64,000 nt of DNA from NCBI GenBank assembly GCA_023229435.1, contig JALNZF010000004.1, positions 1 through 64,000 on the forward strand. Reading direction: 5' to 3'. A program made the position numbers and the translations under genes. The notes under the pieces were generated by a model. It was not told the DNA's origin, searched no databases, and saw nothing but the letters and a program-made list of their open reading frames with translations. The first letter of the stretch is position 1. Each line of letters opens with the position of its first letter. Positions 43,217-50,798 of this stretch are shown piece by piece. Source of the DNA: Nitrospirota bacterium. GTDB taxonomy: Bacteria > Nitrospirota > UBA9217.

Positions 43217-44755
43217 ATGCTCGAACTTAAACTCCACCAGCTCGATTATCCGTTGCTGAGCCTCATGATATTCATCCCGGTGCTCGGCTCGTTCATCCTG
43301 CTGTTCATCCGGAAAGCGGCCGCAGTTCGCTGGATCGCGCTCGCCTTCTCGATCGTCGAGCTTGGCCTGTGTGTGCCGCTTCTCCTGAATTTCGACGGCT
43401 CCGTGCCGCACATGCAGTTCGGCGAGAGCCTGTCCTGGATCGCGGCATGGGACATCAACTATCGACTCGGCGTTGACGGCATCAGCATTCTGTTCGTGGC
43501 ACTGACCACGCTGCTCACCACGATCTCCATCATGGTGTCGTGGACAGCCATTCAGGACCGCGTGAGGGAGTTCATGATCGCGATGTTGTTCCTGGAGGCG
43601 GCGATCATCGGCGTATTCCTTTCCCTCGACCTGTTCCTCTTCTACCTGTTCTGGGAAGCCATGCTGATCCCCATGTACCTCCTGATCGGCGTGTGGGGCG
43701 GCCCGAACCGGCTCTACGCCGCCGTCAAGTTCTTTCTCTACACCCTGGTCGGAAGTGTGCTCATGCTTGTCGCGATCATTGCGGTGTATTTTGCCGCGGG
43801 CAATACCTTTGACGTGCTTGCGATCATGAACCACCAGTTCACCCCGGCATTCCAGTTCTGGGCATTCGCGGCGTTCTTTGCGGCGTTCGCGGTCAAAGTG
43901 CCGATGTTCCCGGTCCACACCTGGTTGCCGGACGCTCACGTGGAGGCGCCGACGGCGGGCAGCATCATCCTGGCGGGGATCCTCATCAAGATGGGCGCGT
44001 ACGGCTTCCTCCGGTTCTCGCTGCCTTTTTTCCCGGACGCGGCCATTGCCTGGACACCGGCGATCATGATATTGTCCGTGATCGGCATCATCTACGGCGC
44101 CTACATGGCCTTTGCCCAGACGGACTTCAAGAAGCTTATCGCCTATTCGAGCGTGAGCCATATGGGTTTTGTGACGCTCGGCATCTTCGCGATGAACCTC
44201 CAGGGCATGGAGGGCGGCATTCTCCAGATGCTGAATCACGGCGTGTCCACCGGAGCGCTGTTCCTTGCCGTGGGCGTGATCTATGAGCGCACGCACACCA
44301 GGCTGATCGCCGACTACGGCGGCATTGCGGCAAAGGTTCCGGTCTATGCCACATTCCTGATGATCATCACACTTTCCTCGATCGGTCTGCCCGGCACGAA
44401 CGGCTTCATCGGCGAGTTCACGATCCTGCTCGGCGCGTTCCTGCATTACAAACCCTATGCCGTGATCGCCTCGCTCGGCATCATCCTTGGCGCGGGATAC
44501 ATGCTCTGGCTCTACCAGCGCGTTGCCTTCGGAACAATCACCAATCCGCACAATGAACACCTCGCGGACATGAACGCGCGTGAGGTGGTCGCGGCGCTAC
44601 CGCTCGTTGCGCTGGTGTTCATCGTCGGTCTGTACCCGAACGCGGCCTTCGGGGTCATGCACACTTCGGTGGCGAACCTGCTCCAGCACGTGAATGCAAA
44701 AATGCAGTCCGCCCCGGCGGTGACGCAGGCGCTGGGCACGCTTATAGGAAATTAA
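43217..44755 (+). CDS. nuoM: NADH-quinone oxidoreductase subunit M
   Basis: The 512-residue antiporter-like subunit has about fourteen helices. Motifs include LFYLFWEAMLIPMYLLIGVW with the key Glu (about residue 144), PVHTWLPDAHVEAPTAGSI by segments, and YSSVSHMGFVTLGIFA. AGGAGCC precedes the ATG. All proton-path residues expected from the family appear in place. Confidence 0.96.
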   Translation: MLELKLHQLDYPLLSLMIFIPVLGSFILLFIRKAAAVRWIALAFSIVELGLCVPLLLNFDGSVPHMQFGESLSWIAAWDINYRLGVDGISILFVALTTLLTTISIMVSWTAIQDRVREFMIAMLFLEAAIIGVFLSLDLFLFYLFWEAMLIPMYLLIGVWGGPNRLYAAVKFFLYTLVGSVLMLVAIIAVYFAAGNTFDVLAIMNHQFTPAFQFWAFAAFFAAFAVKVPMFPVHTWLPDAHVEAPTAGSIILAGILIKMGAYGFLRFSLPFFPDAAIAWTPAIMILSVIGIIYGAYMAFAQTDFKKLIAYSSVSHMGFVTLGIFAMNLQGMEGGILQMLNHGVSTGALFLAVGVIYERTHTRLIADYGGIAAKVPVYATFLMIITLSSIGLPGTNGFIGEFTILLGAFLHYKPYAVIASLGIILGAGYMLWLYQRVAFGTITNPHNEHLADMNAREVVAALPLVALVFIVGLYPNAAFGVMHTSVANLLQHVNAKMQSAPAVTQALGTLIGN

Positions 44756-44771
44756 GGTCAAGGAGAACCCG

Positions 44772-46226
44772 ATGTCCAGCATGTATCAGCAGCTTCAGCA
44801 AACCATCCTCCCGATACTTCCCGAGCTTGTCGTGATCATCGTGGCGCTTTTGGTGCTTATCTTCGATTTTTTTGTCGATAAGGAGCGCAAGGCCATTCTC
44901 GGGTGGTTCAGCCTGTGCGGTATCATCATTGCCGCGTTTGTGAGCTCCAAGTTGATGACGATAAGCGGATCTTTCTTTGAAGGTACGTTCCTTCTCGATC
45001 CCTTTTCTTCGTACTTCAAGTTCGTCTTCTATATTGCCTGCGGACTCGGCATCCTGGTGTCCATCAATTATGTGAAGATCGAGGAGATCAACCGCGGCGA
45101 ATATTACGCGCTGATGCTCTTTTCCACGAGCGGGATGATGATGATGGCGTCGGCAGGCGACCTTATCACCCTGTATCTCGGTCTGGAACTCATGGCCCTC
45201 TCTCTCTATATCCTTGCGGGCTTTATGCGGAGGGACAGCCGGTCGAACGAGGCGGCCATCAAGTATCTGGTCCTCGGCGCTTTCTCATCCGCCATCATGG
45301 TGTACGGCATGTCGCTTCTGTACGGGCTTTCGGGAACCACAAAAATCGCGGGGATCCTCGCGTTCCTGCGCGACGCGGACCTCATGAATCCCGTTCTCTT
45401 CCTGTCCATGATCATGCTGATCGTGAGCTTTGGGTTCAAAGTGGCCGCCGTGCCGTTCCACATGTGGGTTCCCGATGTGTATGAAGGGGCGCCCACACCG
45501 GTTACGGCGTTCATGTCCGCAGGGCCCAAGGTCGCCGGCTTCGCCGTCCTGATCCGGATATTTCTCTACACGCTCGAGCCCCTGCACGAGCATTCCACCG
45601 CGATCCTCGCCGGCCTTGCCGTGCTGACCATGGCAGTGGGAAATATTCTGGCCCTGTCGCAGACGAACATCAAGCGCATGCTGGCCTATTCGTCCATCGC
45701 CCATGCCGGGTACGCCCTCGTCGGTCTTGCGGCGGGCGGGCCGGAAGGCGCGGCGAGCGTGATGCTGTATGTCTGCATCTACGCGCTCATGAACATGGGC
45801 GCTTTTGGAGTGGTGATCATGCTGCGGAAGGCGGGGAAACGGGGAGAGGAAATAACGGACTTCGCGGGTCTGGGCAAGACCAACAAGACCGCGGCGTTTC
45901 TCATGCTCATCTTCATGTTCTCGCTGACGGGCATACCGCCCCTTGCCGGGTTCGTGGGAAAATTCTACATTTTTAAATCCGCGGTGCAGGCCGGTCTTAT
46001 CTGGCTTGCCGTCGCGGGCGTGGTGTTCTCGGCCATCAGCGCCTACTTCTATCTCCGGGTCATCATGGTCATGTACATGAGCGAGCCGAAGGCCCCCATC
46101 GAGCTCTCAACCGCTCCGTCCCTCGCGCTCGCGCTTGCGATATCGGCAACCGCCGTGATCGTCATCGGCGTGTACCCGACGGACCTCCTGAACTTCGCGC
46201 GTGCCTCGATCGCGGGGATCATGTAG
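44772..46226 (+). CDS. nuoN: NADH-quinone oxidoreductase subunit N
   Basis: The 484-residue antiporter-like subunit closes the operon, 16 nt after nuoM with AAGGAG before the ATG. Motifs include LYLGLELMALSLYILAGF (about residues 135-152, key Glu), FHMWVPDVYEGAPTPVTAFM and YSSIAHAGYALVGLA. About fourteen helices. The 107 nt after it hold GCTTGCAAGC-type short repeats and no clear terminator. Confidence 0.96.
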   Translation: MSSMYQQLQQTILPILPELVVIIVALLVLIFDFFVDKERKAILGWFSLCGIIIAAFVSSKLMTISGSFFEGTFLLDPFSSYFKFVFYIACGLGILVSINYVKIEEINRGEYYALMLFSTSGMMMMASAGDLITLYLGLELMALSLYILAGFMRRDSRSNEAAIKYLVLGAFSSAIMVYGMSLLYGLSGTTKIAGILAFLRDADLMNPVLFLSMIMLIVSFGFKVAAVPFHMWVPDVYEGAPTPVTAFMSAGPKVAGFAVLIRIFLYTLEPLHEHSTAILAGLAVLTMAVGNILALSQTNIKRMLAYSSIAHAGYALVGLAAGGPEGAASVMLYVCIYALMNMGAFGVVIMLRKAGKRGEEITDFAGLGKTNKTAAFLMLIFMFSLTGIPPLAGFVGKFYIFKSAVQAGLIWLAVAGVVFSAISAYFYLRVIMVMYMSEPKAPIELSTAPSLALALAISATAVIVIGVYPTDLLNFARASIAGIM

Positions 46227-46333
46227 CAGGTACCGGCTTGCAAGCTATCAGGCTTGCAGGCTTTCCAGCTTGTTTGCTTGCCATATGATTTGTCTCATAA
46301 TCCTCCCGTTCTCTTCGTGATATACTTCCTATC

Positions 46334-47035
46334 ATGCGATCTGAGATAAAAGGATATTTCCTGAAGGAGTACGGCGCTTGGAGCGTCCTGATAATCGTTT
46401 TCCTGATCGGCGTGGGCGTAAGCCGCGCATTCTCCTGGACCCTGATCCCGCTCTTCCTGTCCCTCGGTCTGCTGATCAATTCCAAACAGGCATTAACAAA
46501 ATGGCTCCGCCGGACAGAGGACAGAATGTCCCTGGCGATCTTTCTCGGGCAGATTGTCATTGCAACCGTAATTTTGCTTGCGATCTTCAACACGAACATC
46601 CCCGGGCTGCTGCCCCTCCTGATCTTTCCGGGCGCTTATCTCTTGATGAACAAGTTCGCGGGCGAGCATTTCATCCTGACCGAGGTCCTGGGTTTCACGC
46701 TGATCAGTCTGGCGGCGGTCATCGCTAAATTTCTGATCACGGGCGGCCTCGATGTCCGGCTGTTCGTGGGAGTGGCCCTTTACTTCACTGCCGGCGTGTT
46801 CAAGATCAAGGCCATACTTCTCAGAAAGACGAGTGACCGGGTCTTGACCGGATTGCATGTGGTCCTTGCCGCCTACCTGTACTACCATTTTAACATCACC
46901 CTCGTCATACTCCTGCCGCTTATCGAGAACCTCGTCATGGCAGCCACGCTCTATAAAGTCCGGCTCCAGACCACGGGCTGGATCGAGGTGGCTAAGAGCC
47001 TGACATTCCTTGGCTTGTTCATCGCTTACTTCTGA
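46334..47035 (+). CDS. YwiC-like membrane protein
   Basis: The 233-residue protein has about seven hydrophobic helices and starts with a basic segment, then KEYGAWSVLIIVFLIGVGV. The (K/R)E(Y/H)GAW motif close to the N-terminus followed by helices is the hallmark I know from YwiC-like proteins, a family of unknown function. A TATACT at 46321-46326 may be a -10 element but has no clear -35. It is not obviously linked to complex I, although it shares its strand. Confidence 0.6.
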   Translation: MRSEIKGYFLKEYGAWSVLIIVFLIGVGVSRAFSWTLIPLFLSLGLLINSKQALTKWLRRTEDRMSLAIFLGQIVIATVILLAIFNTNIPGLLPLLIFPGAYLLMNKFAGEHFILTEVLGFTLISLAAVIAKFLITGGLDVRLFVGVALYFTAGVFKIKAILLRKTSDRVLTGLHVVLAAYLYYHFNITLVILLPLIENLVMAATLYKVRLQTTGWIEVAKSLTFLGLFIAYF

Positions 47036-47124
47036 GGTCGTTGTCAGCGCTTTCTTGGTATTATCCGACAGGATATTCCCCTTGCAACAGCGGCAACATT
47101 TCATTAAAGAGACAGAAAATAACC

Positions 47125-47252
47125 ATGAACATGCCTGAACCACAACTGTCCCCCCCGCACTGACCATCCTCATCCATCGGTATCTCAAGAAGGACGAGCA
47201 GGGCAGGGTAGTGGAGACTCCGGAAGATATGTTCCGGAGGGCGGCTCACTGA
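47125..47252 (+). pseudogene. nrdJ: 5' remnant of an adenosylcobalamin-dependent ribonucleotide reductase gene
   Basis: From ATG 47125 the frame reads MNMPEPQLS, then breaks within a run of C (47150-47156). One frame over it continues ALTILIHRYLKKDEQG, then RVVETPEDMFRRAAH and a stop at 47250-47252. This is the start of class II (B12-dependent) ribonucleotide reductases (ALTVLxRRYLKKD..., VxETPExMFRR). All the rest, some 700 or more codons, is missing, and the end abuts the 3' end of the convergent TPR gene. I infer a deletion. Confidence 0.7.
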
Positions 47253-47260
47253 AGCCTTTC

Positions 47261-47674
47261 TCATGAGGAGTATCCCGGGGCCCCCAAACAACAGCTGGGC
47301 AGCTGCGGCGCGCGATATTCCATCGGCATGAATTCCAGCTTCGTCTCCGGCCTGCCCGGGCGAAGCATCTCCAGCATCTCCATTTTTGTCCGGGCGTACG
47401 TATTCGAGGAATCGAGCCTCAAGGCCAGATTGTACTGTGCCAGCGCCTTGACCACGAACCCTTTTTCCGCGAACAGGTCGGCGGCGCGGAGATATTCCCG
47501 TATCGCCGCATGGTTCCCGTTGAGCTTCCGCCGGGCGTCGCCGATCCTCACCCTGATATGCGGGTCCTGGTCGATGGCGAACAACTTTTCCATCTCGATG
47601 ATGGCAGCACTCCAGTCTGACTGATCGAGACAGTCCTGGACGTTCTCGGCAATGATCGTTTTATTCGAAGCCAT
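47261..47674 (-). CDS. TPR-containing protein, possibly truncated
   Basis: The 137-residue product starts MASNKTIIAENVQDCLDQSD and contains about two tetratricopeptide-like helix pairs (about residues 14-106, with DPHIRVRIGDARRKLNG and EKGFVVKALAQYNLALRLD). The last 20 residues (from about APQLPSCCLG) look unlike a TPR and run into the breakpoint beside the nrdJ remnant. The gene may therefore have lost its original 3' end. AAAGGAGGT 5 nt before the ATG on the reverse strand supports the start. A scaffold role is possible; the partner is unknown. Confidence 0.65.
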   Translation of the reverse strand: MASNKTIIAENVQDCLDQSDWSAAIIEMEKLFAIDQDPHIRVRIGDARRKLNGNHAAIREYLRAADLFAEKGFVVKALAQYNLALRLDSSNTYARTKMEMLEMLRPGRPETKLEFMPMEYRAPQLPSCCLGAPGYSS

Positions 47675-48000
47675 GGCGACCTCCTTTGAAATATAATATT
47701 ATATTCCTGCGGAAGCCCCCTCACCCAACCCTCTCCCCGCTGGGGAGAGGACTAAGCCCTGAGCAATGACGAAGGGGTGATGGGCAAATCCGTAACTACG
47801 CGTGAAGATACACCGGGAGCGTTATCATACGATTGCGGCTTACCGCATAATTTATTCAGGACAAAGTTTTATTGCTTGAGCCCAACGAAAAACACGATGG
47901 CACGGAGATGCGGAGGGAACACGACTGCACTGCGCATTTATTGTGCTATGATACTATCCAGGCAAGAAGTGAAATCTACCGGAAAGGCAGGTAAACGGGA
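47675..48000. other. intergenic region with hairpin repeat and possible promoter
   Basis: No gene is visible. A perfect 9-bp hairpin CCTCTCCCC/GGGGAGAGG lies at 47730-47750 inside a CCCTCACCC-type dispersed repeat. TGCTATGAT (47944-47952) is an extended -10 element that could serve the nitroreductase gene; no good -35 is seen. Close to 48001, AAACGGGA may be its ribosome site. Confidence 0.45.
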
Positions 48001-48510
48001 ATGGGGACGATGGAGACGATTCTTTCACGGAAAAGCATACGCCAATACACGACAAAGCCGGTATCCCGGGAGGTCATCAACGAGATCCTGCATGCGGCAA
48101 TGAGCGCTCCGTCGGCAGGGAACGAACGACCCTGGCACTTTATCGTTCTGACCGACCGGGCGCTGCTCGATGAGATCCCGAAATTCCATCCCTATTCCGC
48201 GATGTTGAAGCAGGCCGGGGTTGCCATCCTCGTGTGCGGAGACACAACGCTCGAGAAATATAAAGGATACTGGGTGCTCGACTGTGCCGCGGCAACGGAG
48301 AACATGCTGCTCGCGGTCCACGCCAGGGGACTCGGCGCGGTGTGGTGCGGGGTATATCCCACGGAGGACCGGGTCCTGAACCTCCGCACGCTCCTGAAAT
48401 TGCCGGACCCTATTGTACCGTTTTCGCTCATCCCGATCGGTTTTCCCGCTGAGGAAAAGACAGCAGGGGACCGCTTCGACGGTTCCCGTGTCCACGAGAA
48501 TCGTTGGTAA
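48001..48510 (+). CDS. nitroreductase family flavoprotein
   Basis: The 169-residue FMN enzyme has the family's N-terminal SRKSIRQYTTKPVSREVIN (about residues 9-27), AMSAPSAGNERPWHFIVLTD, the central AAATENMLLAVHARGLGAVWCG and the end FSLIPIGFPAEE. It would reduce nitro compounds, quinones or flavins with NAD(P)H. It is on the short side for the family (no extended helical insert). Starts at ATG 48001 or 48010. It stands alone between repeat regions. Confidence 0.9.
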   Translation: MGTMETILSRKSIRQYTTKPVSREVINEILHAAMSAPSAGNERPWHFIVLTDRALLDEIPKFHPYSAMLKQAGVAILVCGDTTLEKYKGYWVLDCAAATENMLLAVHARGLGAVWCGVYPTEDRVLNLRTLLKLPDPIVPFSLIPIGFPAEEKTAGDRFDGSRVHENRW

Positions 48511-48707
48511 GACGTTTCGTGAATGAAGGTCAGGGGACCTGTGCGTCCATTCGGCTGCGCTCAGGACAAGTCTCGGCGGTGATAAGAGAAGTGAAGGGGC
48601 TAAAATAGCACCGTAGAGTCGTGCCAGGAGCCGGAAAAACAATATTTTGCAGACCGTCTTCTTTTTTGCCCGGAGAGCGTCCACCCTGCGGTAAAAACCC
48701 TTTCCCG

Positions 48708-48736
48708 TTGACATCATCCGGCTTGTATGCTATCTT
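48708..48736 (+). promoter_or_regulatory. sigma-70 promoter upstream of pal
   Basis: TTGACA (48708-48713), a 17-nt spacer, then TGC-TATCTT (48728-48736), giving a perfect -35, correct spacing, and an extended -10. The transcript would start near 48743 and have a leader of about 100 nt before the pal ATG. The rest of the 48511-48707 gap shows no gene. Confidence 0.65.
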
Positions 48737-48842
48737 AACGGCAGTTAAACGGAAGCGTGAAAATTCGCCGGCACGTGTTGCATCCTGCCTTTTTCGACAA
48801 CTATTACAGAGGGACTCTCGTACACTGTTAAGGAGGTTCATG

Positions 48843-49400
48843 ATGAAGAACAAACGTTTTTTCTTGCTTGGTGTAATCGTACTGCTTAGCATGGTTGCCT
48901 TTTGGGGCTGCCCCAAGAAGGCGCAGGTGACCGCCTCGCCGGAAACCCCGAAGGGAACGGCCTCTGTTGCCGAGCCCGCGACAGGAGAGGGAGAGACGAA
49001 GGACGAACAGGCGGCGAAGCAGAGGGCAAAAGAGGAAGACATGGAGCGCGCCGCAACCGCCGCAGCGGGTCTGCAGCCAATCTACTTCGACTACGACCGG
49101 TCCGTTGTTCGTGATGACGCCAGGGCCGTGATGTCGGCGAATGCGCAGTGGCTCAAGGCCAATCCCAGCGTGAAGATCAGGATCGAGGGGAATTGCGATG
49201 ATCGCGGCACCAAGGAATACAACCAGGCCCTCGGGCAACGCCGCGCAACAGGCGCAAAGAAGTATCTTGTCGATATGGGCATTTCCGCGAAACGGATTTC
49301 GCTCGTCAGCTACGGAAAGGAAAAACCCGTCTGCGGCGAGGCCAGTGAAGGCTGTTGGCAGAAAAACCGGAGAGACGATTTCATTGCAGAGACACCGTAG
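48843..49400 (+). CDS. pal: peptidoglycan-associated lipoprotein (Pal, OmpA-like)
   Basis: The 185-residue protein has a basic, hydrophobic signal ending MVAFWGC, so Cys23 would be lipidated, though the lipobox (FWGC) is not the usual LAGC type. A charged linker of about 55 residues follows, then an OmpA-type peptidoglycan-binding domain (about 78-183): IYFDYDRSVVRDDA, RIEGNCDDRGTKEYNQALGQ, VSYGKEKPV and WQKNRRDDF. GGAGG lies 6 nt before ATG 48843; ATG 48840 is close. With CpoB next, it belongs to the Tol-Pal cell-envelope system, whose tolQRAB genes are not in this window. Confidence 0.9.
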   Translation: MKNKRFFLLGVIVLLSMVAFWGCPKKAQVTASPETPKGTASVAEPATGEGETKDEQAAKQRAKEEDMERAATAAAGLQPIYFDYDRSVVRDDARAVMSANAQWLKANPSVKIRIEGNCDDRGTKEYNQALGQRRATGAKKYLVDMGISAKRISLVSYGKEKPVCGEASEGCWQKNRRDDFIAETP

Positions 49401-49526
49401 GATCGGCATGCTCATGAGACGGGGAAGGGGAATTCGGCGGGACATCTTCGGATTTTTCTTCCCTTCTCTTTTCTGCGACGCAGATTCCCGTACGCTATCA
49501 TTTTATTACTATTCGGAAAAGACACG

Positions 49527-50369
49527 ATGACGACCAAGCCCTTTCTTGCCATCACCAGCTTTCTCCTGCTGCTGGCCGCCTGCGTTCCCCAGGCGGAAAT
49601 CGTAAAGATCAGCACCGACATGTCCGAGCAGCGCGAGGATACGAGGGCCACGAAGGATCAGGTCATGTATCTGCAGAAGCGCCTTGATATCCTCGATGCA
49701 AACGTCAAGGGGACGGTCGACATGCAGAAGGCGTTGGCCGATTACGGCGCAAAATCGGACCAGCTGTCCACGGATATCCAGATCCTCCAGGGCAAGCTCG
49801 AGGAAAATAACTTCCGTATCGCGGAAGTTGCGCAGAAACTTGATGATAAGAGCGTCAAAATAGCGGAACTCAATGTGCGGATCGAAGAACTCGAGGCAAA
49901 GGTCAGGTTGTCGAACGCGGGGACCCCGATGGCGGCGACCGTTCAGTCCGGGACCGCGTCTGACAGTCATAAAAAATCCACGCTAAAGACCATTGAACCT
50001 TCGGAGGCCTATCGCCAGGCAAAGAACGATTTCGACAAGGGGAATTACGATCTTGCGCTCGCCGGTTTTCAAAATTATATCGTTCAGTTTTCGGACACCA
50101 GCCTGGCGGCCGGCGCCCAGTACTGGATCGGCGAGTGTTACGCCTCAAAGAAGGACTTCACCAGGGCCATCGAGGCCTTTGGATTGGTTATCACATCCTA
50201 TCCCCGCAGCGAAAAGGTGCCCGGGGCCAAGCTCAAGATCGGCCTGTCCTATCTGAACGCGAAGAACACTGAAAAGGCCAGGGAATATCTCAACAAGGTC
50301 ATTAAAGAACATCACGGTACTGCCGAGGCGGACATTGCAACGGACCGCTTGAGCAAAATCGGCCAGTAA
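49527..50369 (+). CDS. cpoB: CpoB/YbgF, Tol-Pal associated TPR lipoprotein
   Basis: The 280-residue protein starts with a lipoprotein signal, LLLLAACVPQ, a good lipobox with Cys19. A long coiled coil (about residues 35-130, with heptads of Leu/Ile and KLEENNFRIAEVAQKLDDKS) comes next, then a TPR domain (about 155-275: AYRQAKNDFDKGNYDLALAG, AQYWIGECYASKKDFTRAIE, KIGLSYLNAKNTEKAREYL). This is the usual YbgF layout. It would coordinate peptidoglycan synthesis with outer-membrane constriction. It follows pal by 126 nt. The lipidated form is found in some lineages; others secrete it soluble. Confidence 0.9.
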   Translation: MTTKPFLAITSFLLLLAACVPQAEIVKISTDMSEQREDTRATKDQVMYLQKRLDILDANVKGTVDMQKALADYGAKSDQLSTDIQILQGKLEENNFRIAEVAQKLDDKSVKIAELNVRIEELEAKVRLSNAGTPMAATVQSGTASDSHKKSTLKTIEPSEAYRQAKNDFDKGNYDLALAGFQNYIVQFSDTSLAAGAQYWIGECYASKKDFTRAIEAFGLVITSYPRSEKVPGAKLKIGLSYLNAKNTEKAREYLNKVIKEHHGTAEADIATDRLSKIGQ

Positions 50370-50798
50370 ATCTGTTGACGTGCCCGTTATAATTCCGCGT
50401 ATCGATTGCAAGCGAAACCTCTTCCCTATCGGCCGCTCACTCAACCCTTCAACTATTCGGAACAAAACAGGATATATTTCTGCTCAGCGTTGATGATCGT
50501 GTTATAAAAGACAATAGGGTATAAGAAAAGAAGCTGAAGACTTTCCGATAAACCCGCAGGTTAGCGACGGGGCCGCATAAATTATTTGCGGAAAAGGGCC
50601 TTGTGTGCCATAATCATAAATCTGGAGTAATTATAGCAAACGCAATAATTGTTGTTATCTCTTTTGTAGGGCAACCCTTCAGGGTTGCTTAAAGCTCTTT
50701 TGTAGGGCAATCCTTCAGGGTTGCTTAAAGCAAGGCTAAAGCCTTGCCCTACATGTAACAGTATCTTATGCGTTTGTATTGATAGGGAGGGCATCCTA
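50370..50798. repeat. intergenic region with 36-bp tandem duplication and hairpins
   Basis: Units 50659-50694 and 50695-50730 (starting CTCTTTTGTAGGGCAA) differ at one base. An inverted tail CAAGGCTAAAGCCTTGCCC (about 50731-50749) follows. GTAGGGCAACCCTTC.. and TTGCCCTAC can pair over the block. TATAAT at 50388-50393 has no -35 at the right spacing. No gene is visible. Confidence 0.75.

Noticed and set aside
43124..44560. 478-codon reverse-strand frame across nuoM
   Set aside because: Extremely charged translation with no domain, antisense to a fully recognisable NuoM.
46286..46300. GTCTCATAAT as a third end of the MITE-like element
   Set aside because: Ten bases match the element end but no partner end lies within 300 nt and flanking bases differ; chance or a solo fragment cannot be told apart.
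50375..50393. TTGACG and TATAAT close together
   Set aside because: Only 7 nt separate them, too short for a sigma-70 promoter.
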